Shown here piece by piece: positions 20,351 through 32,516 of a stretch of DNA of 64,000 nt. The translations under genes and the position numbers were made by a program. How positions within the stretch are numbered: position 1 is the first letter of the stretch; each line of letters begins with the position of its first letter. Origin of the DNA: Rhytidiadelphus loreus (Eukaryota > Streptophyta > Bryopsida > Hypnales > Hylocomiaceae); NCBI GenBank assembly GCA_947034895.1, contig OX344763.1:82913093-82977092 (forward strand). The letters run 5' to 3'. The notes beneath the pieces were generated by a model. It made no database searches. It worked only from the letters and a program-made list of their open reading frames with translations, and was not told the DNA's origin.

Positions 20351-21790
20351 CCTGAACCGCTTCTAGTTGTTCGTGTCCTTGATGGTCTTCCGAGGCCTAT
20401 TTGAGGCCTTGCCCAACTCAGTGGGCTCTTTGTCAGGAGGAGGACAACCCATATTCTCTCAAACAAATCTCGCACCCATGATGTTGGTGGCTCAGGTCGG
20501 CATGAAATTCTGGAAATGATTCACCCGGTTATAGTAGGCAGAGATTTTCCAAATGATGTGGTCGTTTATGTTCCAGACAACAAAACACTCCCACGTCTTA
20601 AACTTCTTTGCCTTTGCTTTGATCGCGGGCATCAGCTGCATGTGCTTCAATGCAGCAACGGTGTGCTGCCCATTTACCATCCAAAACAGCATATCTTTGA
20701 TTTCCTCAAAGCTTTGTGGCTTGCTCTTCAGGTTTTGGGGCATGACGCACAACGTCATCTTCTTGTCAAGATCAAGCATGTTCAACAAGAAGTTGAGAGA
20801 TTTCATAATTCCCTGCTCTTCAAGGCCCCGAATGTTCAAGTTCTCGAAGGGCGTCTCCAACTGCTCAATCGGAATGATGAACTTCATTCCAATTGCTGGC
20901 ACATACGAGTCAGTGCGCTCACTCCAGTAGGCTTTGTATGTCCGGTTGGAGTCCTCATAGTCAATTTCCTTGATGTCCGCTCCTAGGTCCTTAGGAATGG
21001 CCGTGAGGTCCGACACCATACTCTCATCAGGTTGATGAGATGTTCCGACCTTGGCGGGGCCCTTCGCGGCGCCTCTCTTGACTCCAGACGAAGGGGTCAG
21101 CGATGGGTTCCCTCTGGCAAACTTTTCAATTTGCTTAAGTCTGGTGTGACTCCGCCTAGTTCCTGGTGTCCCAATGGCCAGTGAACTATGACTGGTGTTT
21201 TGACTGCTATAGTCCCTAACTACAGAGGTAGGTCTCATCTCCTTCTTATTCTGCATTAACATCATGTGACCTCGCTCGAAGTCCAACTTGAGATGGTTTA
21301 GCCGAGACAGAAGAGTTTTGGGTGCTAGTGGTGCGCCGTTATTTGCCACCCACTTCTTCTGATTGATGGTGGTTTGGATTGGTGATATGAGCTCCTCGTA
21401 ATTAATGTCCATCAGACTACAAAGATACTCGAAGATGTTGAAAATTGTCTTGCGCGCATCGACGTTGTAGGAGAATATGTATGGTTTCTCCTACTTAGGG
21501 TCCACCGTCTCGTAGGATACAAATATCACACCATTTGGTCCACTACTGAAGTTTGTTACTGACTCCGTTAAAGAAACAAAGAGGGTGGCATCGAACTTTT
21601 TGAACTTTGTCCTGAATGCTAAGTGATTTGTCATGGGTACTAAGACCACGGTCCAGTACTCGACTTCATGGGGGTCTTGCCACTCCCAACACTTGCCCAG
21701 AATTGTGTCATCGATTAAATCATTGACCTGCTCTAAGGGGATGTCGTAGTGCTTGTATGTGGCTTGGAGCTTTGATCTCTGACTTTCCAT
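20351..21790 (-). pseudogene. ParB/DGQHR-like N-terminal segment of the large gene (A2)
   Basis: The probable start is ATG 21788-21790 (MESQRSKLQATYK), just after an ATTGCAG acceptor. The frame runs to a TAG at 21491-21493, resumes in frame (EKPYIFSYNVDARK) and stays open to a TGA at 20492-20494. The last part contains MTLCVMPQNLK and then FWMVNGQHTVAALKHMQ. NGQH(T/S) followed by a hydrophobic helix resembles the DGQHR motif of ParB-superfamily proteins such as DndB; that family call is tentative. B has IINGQHSITGSQEL at the same place. Stops at 20492 and 20459 stand where B has Trp (PTWGNQ, QIWMAY). The middle (about 21230-21000) is a low-complexity basic linker. The exon ends at the donor at 20350. 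Confidence 0.6.
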
Positions 21791-21833
21791 GTCTGCAATA
21801 TTTTCCAACAAATTTTATATTATGACCAATGTA

Positions 21834-21854
21834 TTTAACTCGAGTCGAGTTGAG
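21834..21854. repeat. A-type palindrome upstream of the ParB-like start
   Basis: Half-sites TTTAACTCGA and TCGAGTTGAG around G. It lies 44 bp upstream of the start codon, and its last base belongs to the GTA duplication of the CACTA element inserted next to it. Confidence 0.85.
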
Positions 21855-21856
21855 TA

Positions 21857-24800
21857 CACTAGAAGAAACCTGCGTTTTTTTTGACAAACTAATGAACATG
21901 GTTAGATGTTTAGCTTAACGTCAGGCATGTCTACTGTGGATGTCTAGGAAAATCCGTCAACATTGACAAGACCAAAACACGTGAAAATTTCAAAAAACAT
22001 GCTTTGTTTTTAAAGCAACATCACAACAAACATGGTGAAAAAAAGAGCCAAAAGTGTGCCATGTGGCAGCCACGTAAGCGCCATGTATACAGGCGGGCAG
22101 TGGCCTATAGAATTTTTTACACCTGACCTTCTATTGATGTGGCACCTGACGTTACACTGTTTGAAAAAATTAATATTGTTTTCAACAACATCAACGTAGA
22201 TGTCTAAAAGAATTTTAATGCTGTTTTTTGCAATGTCCACTTAGATGTCTAAATGTTTTTTTAAACGTCAGCTTAGACATACACTTTATACAATACACCA
22301 TACAAAAAAAAGACATAAAATACACCATATAGAATACATTGTACATCATACACAATACAAAATAGGCCATACACAATATATTATACACTATATACAATAT
22401 TTCACATCATACATTATACACCATACATAATACACAATATACTATACATCATATACAATACATCATACATTGTACACCATATATAATACATAGTATATTA
22501 TACACAATACAAAATACACCATATTGGCAATTATGTCAAATGGCCTAAAAAGCCACTTATTATAAGTATATTGACATGACAAGACAAGCTACTTATACAG
22601 GTGTGGTGATAGGACCAAAGACAAAGCATATGGGATATGTGAAACTTAGAGATTGTATTTTATGAGAAAACGTCTGGACATCTCAATTGATGCATTAGTT
22701 GACATTGCAAAAAATATGTAGACATGTTCTAAGACGTCTCAGTTGATGTGCTAGTTGACATTGCAGTTGACATCACAAAAATCATCTAGATGTTTTAGAA
22801 GATGTCTCAATTGACGTTTTAGTTGATGTCTTCAAAAATAGTATTAACCTAAATGTTTTCGACTATGTTTTCACCAAAAATGCTCCCAAACTGCCATCTC
22901 TAGGACAAGTACCAAAGTTTAGAGGAAAAAAAACATTTGTAGATACATGTAACCTTAGGATCTTGCAATACACTTATTTGAGAAGATGTGGAAAAAAATT
23001 CAAAAATTTTCATTGTGTAGATTGCAAGATATTAGTGTTTGAATTGACAGAAAATCTTTAAATATTGACTTTCCAAAAAACAGGCAACTACACTTCACAA
23101 GGTCACATTTATATACAAAAATGTCCATATTGATGGTACTTCTTTGGATTCATTCTTCAAGGCAAGTTGGCTACATGCTTGAAGAATTTATGATCCTTTG
23201 GAATTGTACAAGATATAGGAAAAAAATAGTAAGTCTGTAGGAAAAAAAAATAATGATTGAAAATACTAAACTATCAAGAATTTAGTTATAGAATTGAAAA
23301 ATGCCAATTCCAATGATTGCAATGTTGCAATAAAAAATCTACATCCTATAATTTTATTTTCTTACAAAAAAATTGAAAATTGAGTTAAATAAAAGACTTC
23401 AAAGTTTATTTTAGAGTAGCGAATCCATAATTTCCCACAAACTAAAACTCCTCATAACTTTCATCTCATTGATCAAAATGATTTGACTGAAAACTTTTTA
23501 CGCATATATAAATCTAGAAAACCAATTTCAAATTTTTATTTTAGAAAAAAGTAATTTTATAAAGAATTTTTTGAGTTGCCCGTTAAGCAATGAAAATTAC
23601 ATACCATGTAGTCAAAAGTTATGAAAATTATTGTGCCTTAACCCCTAAATGCCTGGGCAACCAAATATATTCGATTTGAAATTTTAGGCTCATTTTGCAA
23701 TGGGCAATTAAATTCGTTTGACCGGTTTAAAAAAAAATTCGGATAGTTTTTAGGGTTAACTATTGAAAACTTTCATTTTTCATTGAAAAAGGTACATATT
23801 AGATTGTTGAGAGGTTTCCAAAGCCATATATGTCCATATATGTGGAAGAGTAAAGTTTGCTAATTTTTTCTTCATTTTCCAACTTTGAGCAATTTTCACT
23901 TGATTTGAGATCTAAAAACTTGTACTCATCCATTTGTTTTGAAAATGGTCCCAATGGAAAGAGTAAAGTGTTTTCATGATTTTTACCATTGAAAATTTAA
24001 ACAAGAAAGTATTGATTTGGAATTATTTGTGGTTTATGCTTATAAAAGAAAATTGCATCTCAACAATTGCAAGGTGCATTGTATAATGAATTTAATAGCT
24101 TTTCAAGTGATATTAAGTTTTTTGAAAGGGCATTTTAGTGTGCTAACACAATTTGTAGTTGTTCATGTCACCTCCAATCCCCAAAAAAGTTTATGTGCAA
24201 ATTTCTGAAACATTGTGGGGAGGGACAACATATTAAAAATAGAAAACATACATTTCTCTTATTATAATCTTACAACTCTTATGCAATTTTGCACTCAAAA
24301 CTGGTGTGCATACTAATAAGCAAGTTCTTTAAACATCCATACGGTTAGATTTTGAAAAAAAATCAATTTGCTTCAATGGGGATAACTATAAGCCCATGCT
24401 CTTTTTTCATAAGAAAAACACACTTGAAAATGCTTAGGCACTTAGGGGTTAAAGGTACCCTTTGGCACATGTTGTGTGAAAATTTCAAAGAAAATAAAAA
24501 TAAAAATTCAATTCATAGTGAATTGCCCAAAATCACTATGTTGCCCCATTACATTGTTTGGACATTTAGGGGTTAAAATTTACAGACAACATCAACGTTT
24601 ACTGAAGTGGCATGCCACTTCAGCTTCATTGGATGCCATATCATTGAAATGCCATGTCAAATACCATTTTTTTAAAACCGTGCCATGTGGCTGCCCTTCC
24701 CATGTCTTTTTTACATGTAATCAACATTTCACCTCAGCCCCCAATAATTTTTAGAAACTCACTCACAATCAAACCGTAAGCCTATGCAAGTCATTTCTAG

Positions 24801-26102
24801 TCTAGAAAGTATAAGTCTTATGAAAATGAATATCTATTGTGATTTTTCTTCTAAGATGTATTGTTCTTGATGCTAATTTTGAAGAACCCTTAACAATAGA
24901 AAATGAAGATTAGTAGTGGATACCCTTGTACAAAATGTTGAATTGAAAAATGATAATCATCCATTATAAAAATCAAATGTTTGATGCTAAAACTACACTT
25001 CAAGAAGACATCATTCTTAAGAAAAATCTAATTAGAATAATGAGTATTTTTAATAAGGATTTCATTCACTTCAAAGTTCAATTAATATCCAAATGTAGTA
25101 CCTTCTGCATTTCTGGTTTGAATGTCATAAACGTAATAGTAGAAGGTTAATACCTACTTTTACAATACTATTACTTTACTACACCATCAAGATAAATTTT
25201 GATTAATAAAATAATGAAATGGAACAAAATCTCAATTTATAAAAGAAGAGTTGCCTCATAAAATTCCAAGTTGATAGCAATATTGTTTTTGAACATGTAA
25301 ACAAGAATTTGCATTGGGAGTATTGAACATGGTTATAATATGAAGATTGCATTGTCTTCTAATATATTTGCAATCCAATTATTTTGAAGCCCTTAATGGA
25401 GAATGGAGAAAGTGTAGTACACAATGGAAGTGAGTGCAAAGTCCCTGTTTTGTTTCCAATATTCTTTGTTGTTTGGGAGAAGATATGAATAATAACTTTA
25501 GCGGAACAAAAATTTATTTGCAATGTAGTCAAAAAATGAATCTTCAAAAATTGACAACAAAATATGTTTTATTATGAAGTATTTGGGAGCATAGAGACAA
25601 ATATTTACGTATAGTATATATACTATAATTATAATGCATTATACTAATTTTTTATGACTTGTTAATATAATTTGTGCTATATTGGAAGTACAACAGAAAA
25701 TGAAGTCATTCCGCAGCTTTTCCATCCATGCATGCAAGGTTTTTGTGAAAAGATGCCAAAGAGCTACCCTTTTTTGTATTTTTCACATGTGGTTAGTGTT
25801 TTACTTCAGCCCATAGAAAATTTCAGTAACTTACCTGTAGTCAAACCGAGATCCTTTGCCGACATGGCAATTACTTGTTTCTCAAGATGTCATGAGAAAC
25901 ATGACTATGTTTTTTGTAATGTTCTCTAAAACATGGACAGTAGACAAGACATGAGCTTGTTATGACCCTAATGCTGACATGTTTCTTGCAACATTCAAGT
26001 AAATTAAGTCTCCCATGGCCAAAGTCCCATTTCTTTGCTTCTGTTTTAAAAAACATTTTTGTTTCATGCTAACGTCCAAAAAAACAAAGGCTCCTACTAG
26101 TG
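21857..26102. mobile_element. CACTA element, 4.2 kb, non-autonomous, GTA duplication
   Basis: Ends are CACTAGAAGAAACCTGCG and, inverted, CACTAGTAGGAGCCTTTG, each followed by a run of T and GGAC/GACA. GTA is duplicated (21854-21856 and 26103-26105). Subterminal DNA carries many copies of AGATGTCT, TTGACATTGCA and GATGTGCTAG-like words near the left end. No open frame with transposase motifs is found; most of the interior is AT-rich. It sits in the A2 control region, between the ParB-like start and the other palindromes. Confidence 0.85.
22260..22520. repeat. Degenerate ATACACCATA repeat tract
   Basis: About 260 bp of imperfect ATACACCATA/ATACAATA words, the reverse complement of the tract at 2525-2690. 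Both tracts are in CACTA-like elements. Confidence 0.65.
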
Positions 26103-26190
26103 GTAGCTACATCGACAGGTCAGCAGTTGTTCTCATCTATTTGATTCCATTTATCCTTGTTCTCATCTATCTGATTCCGTTTAGTAGTGT

Positions 26191-26562
26191 TCAACTCGAG
26201 TCGAGTTGAATAGAACCGGGGGATTAATAGTTATTTAACTAATTGGTGCTATTCAAACTGAATCTAATGTCACGTCATCATTGGGTATTAGTTTGACGTG
26301 TTGTTCAACTCAAGCCGAGTTGAATTAACACGAATTGCATGAGTGCTTGTATTTTTATTCTAGATTTTATGTAATTTAACTCGGGCCGAGATGAATTGTG
26401 TCATTAATGTCTTCCATTTTCTCGTTGAATTTGCTCTAATGCGGTATTGATCTTGATTGTTGGTGAATTGAAAAGACCTGAAGCCTTTTTTCACCCATAT
26501 ATTTATATTTCTAAAGGCTGTGATTTCCAACAATTGTGCAATTCAACTCAGCTCGAGTTGAA
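26191..26562. repeat. Cluster of four A-type palindromes
   Basis: Palindromes at 26191-26211 (perfect, TTCAACTCGA half-site), 26304-26324, 26375-26395 and 26542-26562. Variation is mostly at the centre (for example AAGCC, GGGCC, AGCTC). The cluster lies upstream of the leftward gene. B has six to seven B-type sites in the equivalent place (41702-42496). Confidence 0.85.
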
Positions 26563-27082
26563 TTTCAGTATAGGGGTTTGTTTTTTGTAATTCGCGTTCA
26601 CTTCTTTGAGGGTTCTATCGAGTTCAATTGACATCGAGTTCAACTGACATGGACCTCAAGCAACATGGACCTCAAGCAACAATCCTACAGCTGTATCCAA
26701 ACTGAACAGCTTCTGTCGATGTGGAACTTTGGTTACAGGGAATTTGAAGGAACCTAAACCCTATTGCCGAATTTCAAGTGACCACAGCAAAAAAGCTTGG
26801 AGAAATCACTAAAATCACGAGATATTGATTTCATTCATACAACACAGAATGCCATAATGCATTGAAATAGACATTCCAACAAGTGCAATACAAAATGCAA
26901 ACAACACAAAACAAATACAAACAATTTCAGATGATAAGCAACTTTTGCAATCTAAAACAACAACCGTGCACAAATGTGTAAGAAACAACGAAATGCAATT
27001 CCAAAACATGAAACATGCAACCGCAACTTATACCTTGTGTGAAATTGTGCAAAAATGGAAGAAGCATACATGAAATCCTTAA
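26563..27082. other. Probable A2 promoter and leader region
   Basis: No gene is seen. A telo-box (CTAAACCCTA, about 26753-26762) follows the palindrome cluster, as in B at 42541. GACATCGAGTTCAA- and CATGGACCTCAAGCAA-like words are each duplicated near 26615-26675. The rest is AT-rich. Element B is inserted at its right edge. Confidence 0.45.
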
Positions 27083-27120
27083 AAGGCCTTATTCATTAAA
27101 ATGAGACGAAATAGGCATTT
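27083..27120 (+). repeat. Left terminal inverted repeat of element B
   Basis: AAGGCCTT (27083-27090) is followed by ATTCATTAAAATGAGAC (27091-27107). The right end has the inverted match ATTCGTTAAAATGAGAC, also next to AAGGCCTT. TTAA precedes the left and follows the right AAGGCCTT. AAGGCCTT is its own reverse complement, so it may be an 8-bp target duplication or the outer part of the repeat. Confidence 0.8.
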
Positions 27121-27656
27121 TGAGACATTGAAAACGAGAAGCGATGTTGTATAGAGCATAGAGTTGTTGAACCCCATGATAAATTGAGCCGATCGTTGAC
27201 AAGAATTATAAGCTTTGACTTACAATATCCCCAAATGTATTAAACCGAAGGTGTGGATTTGCATGATCACACAAGAAGACATACATTCAAACGATATGCT
27301 CGAGTAGAAGAGAAGTAACTTGTTGTGGCAAATCCAATATATTCAATTCACTTGGGCCTTAGAAAATACACAGAAAAAGTGACTTATGCTCACAAAATGC
27401 ATTGAAGTCTACGATACCAATGAATAAGATATACAGTTTTGTATAATCGAAGTACAATTGAAGAAGCATACTTTTTTTTCTAAAACGTTTTTATGTCCAA
27501 AATTTACATTCTATTAATAGTAAGCAAGCCGTAGAATCGGATGGTTGTATTACATGAAGCCTTGCAGTTCCCTAAGCACTTTCAATGTGTATTTACCACG
27601 GTATTTATCTTAAAAAATCATAGAAGCGAAAAGCTTCGAAAACTTGACACGGTATC

Positions 27657-28600
27657 TTAAGCGTTGCTCTTGGATGCACAATTGCTCTTTTCAATCTCTT
27701 TTGCCTTCAGCTTCGCTCGGCCTCTCAAGATATCCTCGAGTCGAGAATGATATTGCGGCCTGCTTGCACTATCCAAAGCATCACATAGCCCTAGACTATG
27801 AGATCCCCCTGCTTTCCTTTTCGAATTGTATGTGGCATGAGGAACTTCCGAAGCGGAATGAGACTTTGATCCTCGCGGAGGCACGGTTGGCAGCGACACT
27901 TTCCCATTGTTGGCGTACGGAAATCCAGTACTAGTCGATTTAGAGCCCGAAGCCCGTCGAAGTTCTCTAAGATTTCAATGACAGAAAAGACTATCTGCAG
28001 AAGGTAACCGTCTGGGGATCGTGAACTTGGAGGGAGAAGTCCAATTATCATCGAGTCGAGGTAAGCGTCTCGCAGCACATGGCCCGGGACTTAGAATTGT
28101 TATCCCGTCCTCAACCCCATCCGATGACATCACTCCAACCTTGAGGACAGTAGGCAGTGTAGACGGATCGGAGACGACATCCTCGCCTCGAGGATGACCG
28201 AGTGTATCTTCGAGAGGAAGTTGCAGTTTGCGGCTCGTCCCTCCGTCCGTCCGCAGACCTGGCGACAACGACGGCCCACGACTTGAGGATGTCCGCTTCA
28301 ACGGCGAAGGGGAGCAGGTGGGAGTCCTGCCGGGTCCGCGACTGGGTGGGCTGTCTACGACCCCATCCTCGACGTTCCCCTTCGAATAGTCTATGGCAGC
28401 CGAGGCGGCGTCTGTGGCTGAACGCAACATGTAGGGCTTAGACAGGGGAACCGTATCGTAGCTTCTCCCTTCCGATTCGGACTTGGTAGTCACCGACCTC
28501 ACGGAACCGGAAAGGAGACTCCTCGTGAGCTTTTGCCTTTTCACTGTTTTAACAAAACAGAGACCTTCAACCTGCAATACATAATTGCAGAAACCCACAC
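27657..28600 (-). pseudogene. Tail exons of the large gene (B)
   Basis: The first exon (28570 down to about 27975) is open and GC-rich. It encodes VRSVTTKSESEGRS, DYSKGNVEDGVVDSPPSRG and SPSPLKRTSSSRG, matching the A tail motif. The second (27899-27657) encodes MSLPTVPPRGSKSHSASEVP and ends in a Lys-rich stretch at a TAA. Three B-type palindromes lie inside the open frames (28177, 28045, 27730), all in the same codon phase, where they encode (H/P)(P/S)R(L/G)(E/D)D-like peptides. It is probably a disordered tail; function unknown. Confidence 0.6.
27730..28197. repeat. Three B-type palindromes inside open frames
   Basis: Sites at 27730-27750, 28045-28065 and 28177-28197. Half-sites are variants of TTATCCTCGA. 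Unlike all A-type sites they overlap apparently coding sequence. Confidence 0.75.
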
Positions 28601-28789
28601 ACATTTTCCTCCAATTGTTAAAGGATGAAAACATGGAATACAACGTAGAGTCCAAGATGAAGCGAAGAATAGAAGAAATGATGAAGAAGAACTCCATATA
28701 TTATTTACAATTTATAAATATTGAATACATAAATATAAAATACAAAATACGATATGCCTGGGCCCCTGAATGCGCGTCTATACGGAAGT

Positions 28790-29570
28790 CTATTTTTTCC
28801 GGCTGCGTTTCTTTTCTATCACTAGGCCTATACCTCGAAGATCAAATCTCGAACCCATGACCTCGGCCGACTCCATCATGCCCTCTATGACCTCCTTCAT
28901 GTTATAGTCATCACGTTCGAGCGGGTTTAAACCAATTCAGTTGTCGTTGACATATTGCAACAATCCGCCGTCCGGACAAGACGAATGCAACCGCCAAAGC
29001 CAAGGAAGGAGGATGCCCAAGAGAACGTCGTCCCTCCGATAGGTGTGATCCCAAGACTTGAGGAATATCGCATTCCCATTCTCATTGCAGATACTCTTGT
29101 GAGGACTATCGTCAATGAGAAGGGTGTTGGACGAGTCAATGGACGGCCCCCCACCATTACTCGTGAACAAACTGTTCGAAAGCACTTTCATGAAATGCAC
29201 TTGTTTATTCAAATGGAAGTATTTTCCCTTAGCGATTTCTATTTTCGTGCTCTGCTCTTGACCTAGGATATCATATGGGGTTCGGCAGCCCGAGAACAAG
29301 TGCCCCGCGATCGGTTCAGCGTTGCGCTTCAACATAGTCGTCCACACAATGACCCTATGTGCAATCTCCGAAGCCTGCTGGAGGAATTCGCCGAGATTCT
29401 GCCTAGCGAATACCGCCTTCGGCCTGATGATCGTGGGGTTTCGATGCCAGAGAACATTGTCTTCGAGCCTGTAGGGTTTCATTTTCTCCCCGTATGATTT
29501 CTACGCCATCTGGCACAACACGCCGTTCAGGTCGAAGACAATGTTCAGTCATTTCCTCCGCGGTGGAGGC
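28790..29570 (-). pseudogene. FCP1/NIF-like HAD domain (B, decayed)
   Basis: Motif I reads NIVFDLNGVLC with DLNG at 29522-29533, motif II VIVWTTML, and motif IV NTLLIDDSPHKSI. The order and spacing agree with A1 and A2, and the second Asp is again Asn. Two stops break the frame: TAG at 29501-29503 (just after motif I) and TGA at 28937-28939. After the second one the frame continues to a basic C-terminus (KKRSRKK) and TAG at 28790-28792. The FCP1-like family acts on phosphoproteins, for example the RNA polymerase II tail; the target here is unknown. No frameshift was found. Confidence 0.75.
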
Positions 29571-30081
29571 ATCATAGGACGTTCAGTCCTGGCCTCCACC
29601 TCTTTCCACCCCTCTGATTCTACCTGATCAAAACAAAACAACGAAGAATGGGAGGTACCTGGTTAAATGCAGAAGTTGTAGAGCCAGAAAGCTGATAGAT
29701 TCATTTAATTCCACTAATCGACTGAGGGCTCCCGATAGGAAGTGCTTTCATTTGTAGTGCACGGTGTACGCTTTCATGTTTTTGAAGCTGAGCCAAAAAA
29801 ACATGGACAGTGGGATACAATTAGATAGACTTGCACCTTATATAAATAAATGTGCGTATTTTATTTACATAGATTATATAATACATGTCGAAAACTCGTC
29901 TTTCCACTAAGCCGCCAAAAATGCAGAGTCAACACTATGCTACACTATTGTACAGACGGAATCTCCATCAACGCCGTCTGCGCCAGGTAATCAAGGACGG
30001 GGCTCGCATTCCTGTCACAAAGCACGAGTACAATTAAGCTCGTGAAACTACAAACACACTGGTCCAGAAGAATTCCTTCAA

Positions 30082-30450
30082 TTAATCGAATTTATAAGGG
30101 TCAGAGGGCTGTACTTGTGTAGTATCGGCCGGTCGTTGATCAGTTTTAGCTTCGACGGGGACCTCCAAAGAATCACCCCCGGTTTCCATTGGGACATTGT
30201 CCTCTGGATCCTTCTCGTCTTCTCCGTAGTCCACTCTCTCCTCATCATCAAGATCAGAAGGCAACTGGATCTCTGGCATGACCTGCTCCGATAGCTGACA
30301 CGGGAGCAGAGAAACTTTGCCGCCCGATGTCCCAGGAAGCGCTTGGACAATATCACCGAGTCGAGGATAATCCTTTGCAGCCTCTGTGACGTTGCGGAGT
30401 TGGTGGAGGGCCTCGACCTTGTTTTGGTCTTGGGAGGAGATGATTGGCAT
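30082..30450 (-). pseudogene. Acidic linker exon of the large gene (B)
   Basis: Open leftward frame, acidic (DLDDEERVDYGEDEKDPEDN), ending DPYKFD. It corresponds by position to the acidic exons of A. The B-type palindrome 30350-30370 lies inside it and encodes YPRLGDI. It is in a different frame from the coiled-coil exon upstream, so an intron or a frameshift lies at about 30450-30482. No domain. Confidence 0.5.
30350..30370. repeat. B-type palindrome in an open frame
   Basis: Half-sites ATATCACCGA and TCGAGGATAA around G. It has the same codon phase as the three sites at 27.7-28.2 kb. Confidence 0.75.
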
Positions 30451-30481
30451 TTGAGATGCCGGGGTTGACTTGATAAACTCA

Positions 30482-30683
30482 TCAGAGCCCTAACGGAGCA
30501 GGGAATGAGGAAGGAAGAGGTGGTGGCGGTGGAGCTTGAGACGCAACAGAGGAACCTGGCACTCCCTGACTTCCTTGTGAACTAATCATTTTTTTCAGCT
30601 CTGCAAGTTGAAAAGTGATACTCTCCACCTCCCTTCTGGAATCCAACTGCATCTGAATAATCTTCGCATTTGCTTCCGCCAAT
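30482..30683 (-). pseudogene. Coiled-coil exon of the large gene (B), downstream half
   Basis: Encodes EANAKIIQMQLDSRREVESI, LAELKKMISSQG and then a Pro-rich stretch (QAPPPPPLPSSFPAPLGL) to a TGA at 30482-30484. Its N-terminal continuation is at 37553 and upward on the far side of the hAT element. Removing the element and one copy of the 8-bp duplication joins the two halves in frame. Confidence 0.7.
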
Positions 30684-30915
30684 CAGGGTTGTTCGCTGCA
30701 ACAGCGCGACACCGCGACAGACAGACGTCGCGCGACGTCTAGTAGAGCTCGCGCGACGTCACAAAAAGTCAAATTTACCTTTGACTTTATATAAAATTAC
30801 CCCCCTCCAGCTGGATGCCATGTGGCATCTACATGGCAAACTCAAGGGGCGCATACGGGTACTAGGCGACTGCATGTAGGGGCGACTGGAGGTAGGGGCG
30901 ACCTCTTGTAGGAGT
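30684..30915. repeat. Left subterminal GGGCGAC motif cluster of the hAT element
   Basis: After the terminus come CGCGACA, GACGTCGCGCGACGTC and CGCGCGACGTC, and then, at 30849-30912, four spaced GGGCGA(C)/AGGCGAC words. The right end has the inverted forms. Confidence 0.65.
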
Positions 30916-32516
30916 GATTTGTAGTGCAATTCAAAACTGCCACTTCTGCTGCAGTCATCCAAGAAAATAGAAAAAATATTTTTTGGAGAATCTAACCGTA
31001 AGATCTTGTACTTAAGTTGTTTAAGATCATGTGGTAAAAATTTCATAAAGTTTGGCCATATAGATTGGAAGATATTAGCATTCAAAGTTGGAAAAAAAAA
31101 TTGAACTTTGGCTTGCAATTTCAGATGACTTTGACCACCATTTGTGGAAAAAAATTGCACTATAAACTCTAAATTTTAAAAAATTATGTTGAAAAATTGA
31201 ATTGAAAGTTTAAGCAAAAAATTTCAATAGAAACACACTTGATTTTCATTCTTTAAGAAATTGTTGAATAGAAGTTGGTCTATGATTGAATGAAAAACTA
31301 AATTGTTAATAGCTCTAAGTTGGAATTGAAACACAATAAGCACAATGGTGAGATTGTTCTAGTAGACATACTTAACTATATTAAAAAAATTTCAAAAAAA
31401 TTGTATAAATTGCATTCAAAAATATATCATATAAGATGTTTTTTCAAAAAATTGTTTAGATTGTCTAAAAGACAAGATTGTCCATAATTTTTTCATTGCT
31501 AGTCCAAATGGAATGAATCAAAGCTTCACATGTAGACAAAAATATAATATTTGAGGGAAAAAAATTTAATATTAATTGACTTATTGTAATTTTTTTATTG
31601 CTTGCTGACCTCTATTTTCAGCTTAGGGTGGCATAAATTTTGCTTTTGGACACCAATTGAAGAAAAATTTATATTCTTACAAAGATGATGTACTCTTCTA
31701 TCCTCCAAAAAAGTTCAAAAAATGAAAATGAAAATTGAGACTATATGCACCTACTTGAACTCTTTAAAGTCCTTCAAAAGGACTCAAGTTGGTCCTTTAG
31801 GGGTTAAAACTCAACTTTATTTTTGTACACTTTTACACACATTAGTTTAGAAGCAAATAAATTAAAGTACATTGTTTGGAAAAAATTACAAAATATTTGC
31901 ACAAAAGAATTCAAATTCAAGATTCAATACATAGACCTTGGCACCTAGCGTTTTGAATATTTAATATTTTTTCTAAATGGCACATCATATAAAAAGTGGT
32001 TAATATATTTACTTTCCTTTTCAAAATTTAGAAGCATGAAATGTGACCTATGTTTTTATTTGTACTAACATAATAACAACATACCCTATTACAAAACATC
32101 AATGCGATAAACAACTTCAGGGGCTTTATCAACCATGAGTAGCTTTACCACCTATCTACATATTAGTTGCTTCTTTGAATCAGGTTCAATGACTATACCC
32201 AACTTCCTCACAAAGTACCTCATTACTAATGTGTTTTCAAATATTTCATTGTCATATTTGAATAGTTGCGTGGATTAGTGTCTCTATAGTAGCACCTGCG
32301 GCCTTACTATAGGTAACTAAAATCAAAAGAATCCTTTTATTAATGACCACATCATCAAATATTTGTTTCTACTAACGATCTCTCATTAAAAAGCGTATAA
32401 TCTCTGTCCTCACTTGTTGGTGACCAACTTTGAATTAGAAGCACATGTCATTATGTCACCATATGCTTAGTGATGTCAGTTTTAGTTGCCTCTAGAAACC
32501 CCCAAACGGCCCAAAT

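Noticed and set aside
28780..28930. tRNA-like sequence
   Set aside because: GGTTCGAGA resembles a T-loop, but no acceptor stem or anticodon arm can be formed. It is coding sequence of the HAD exon.
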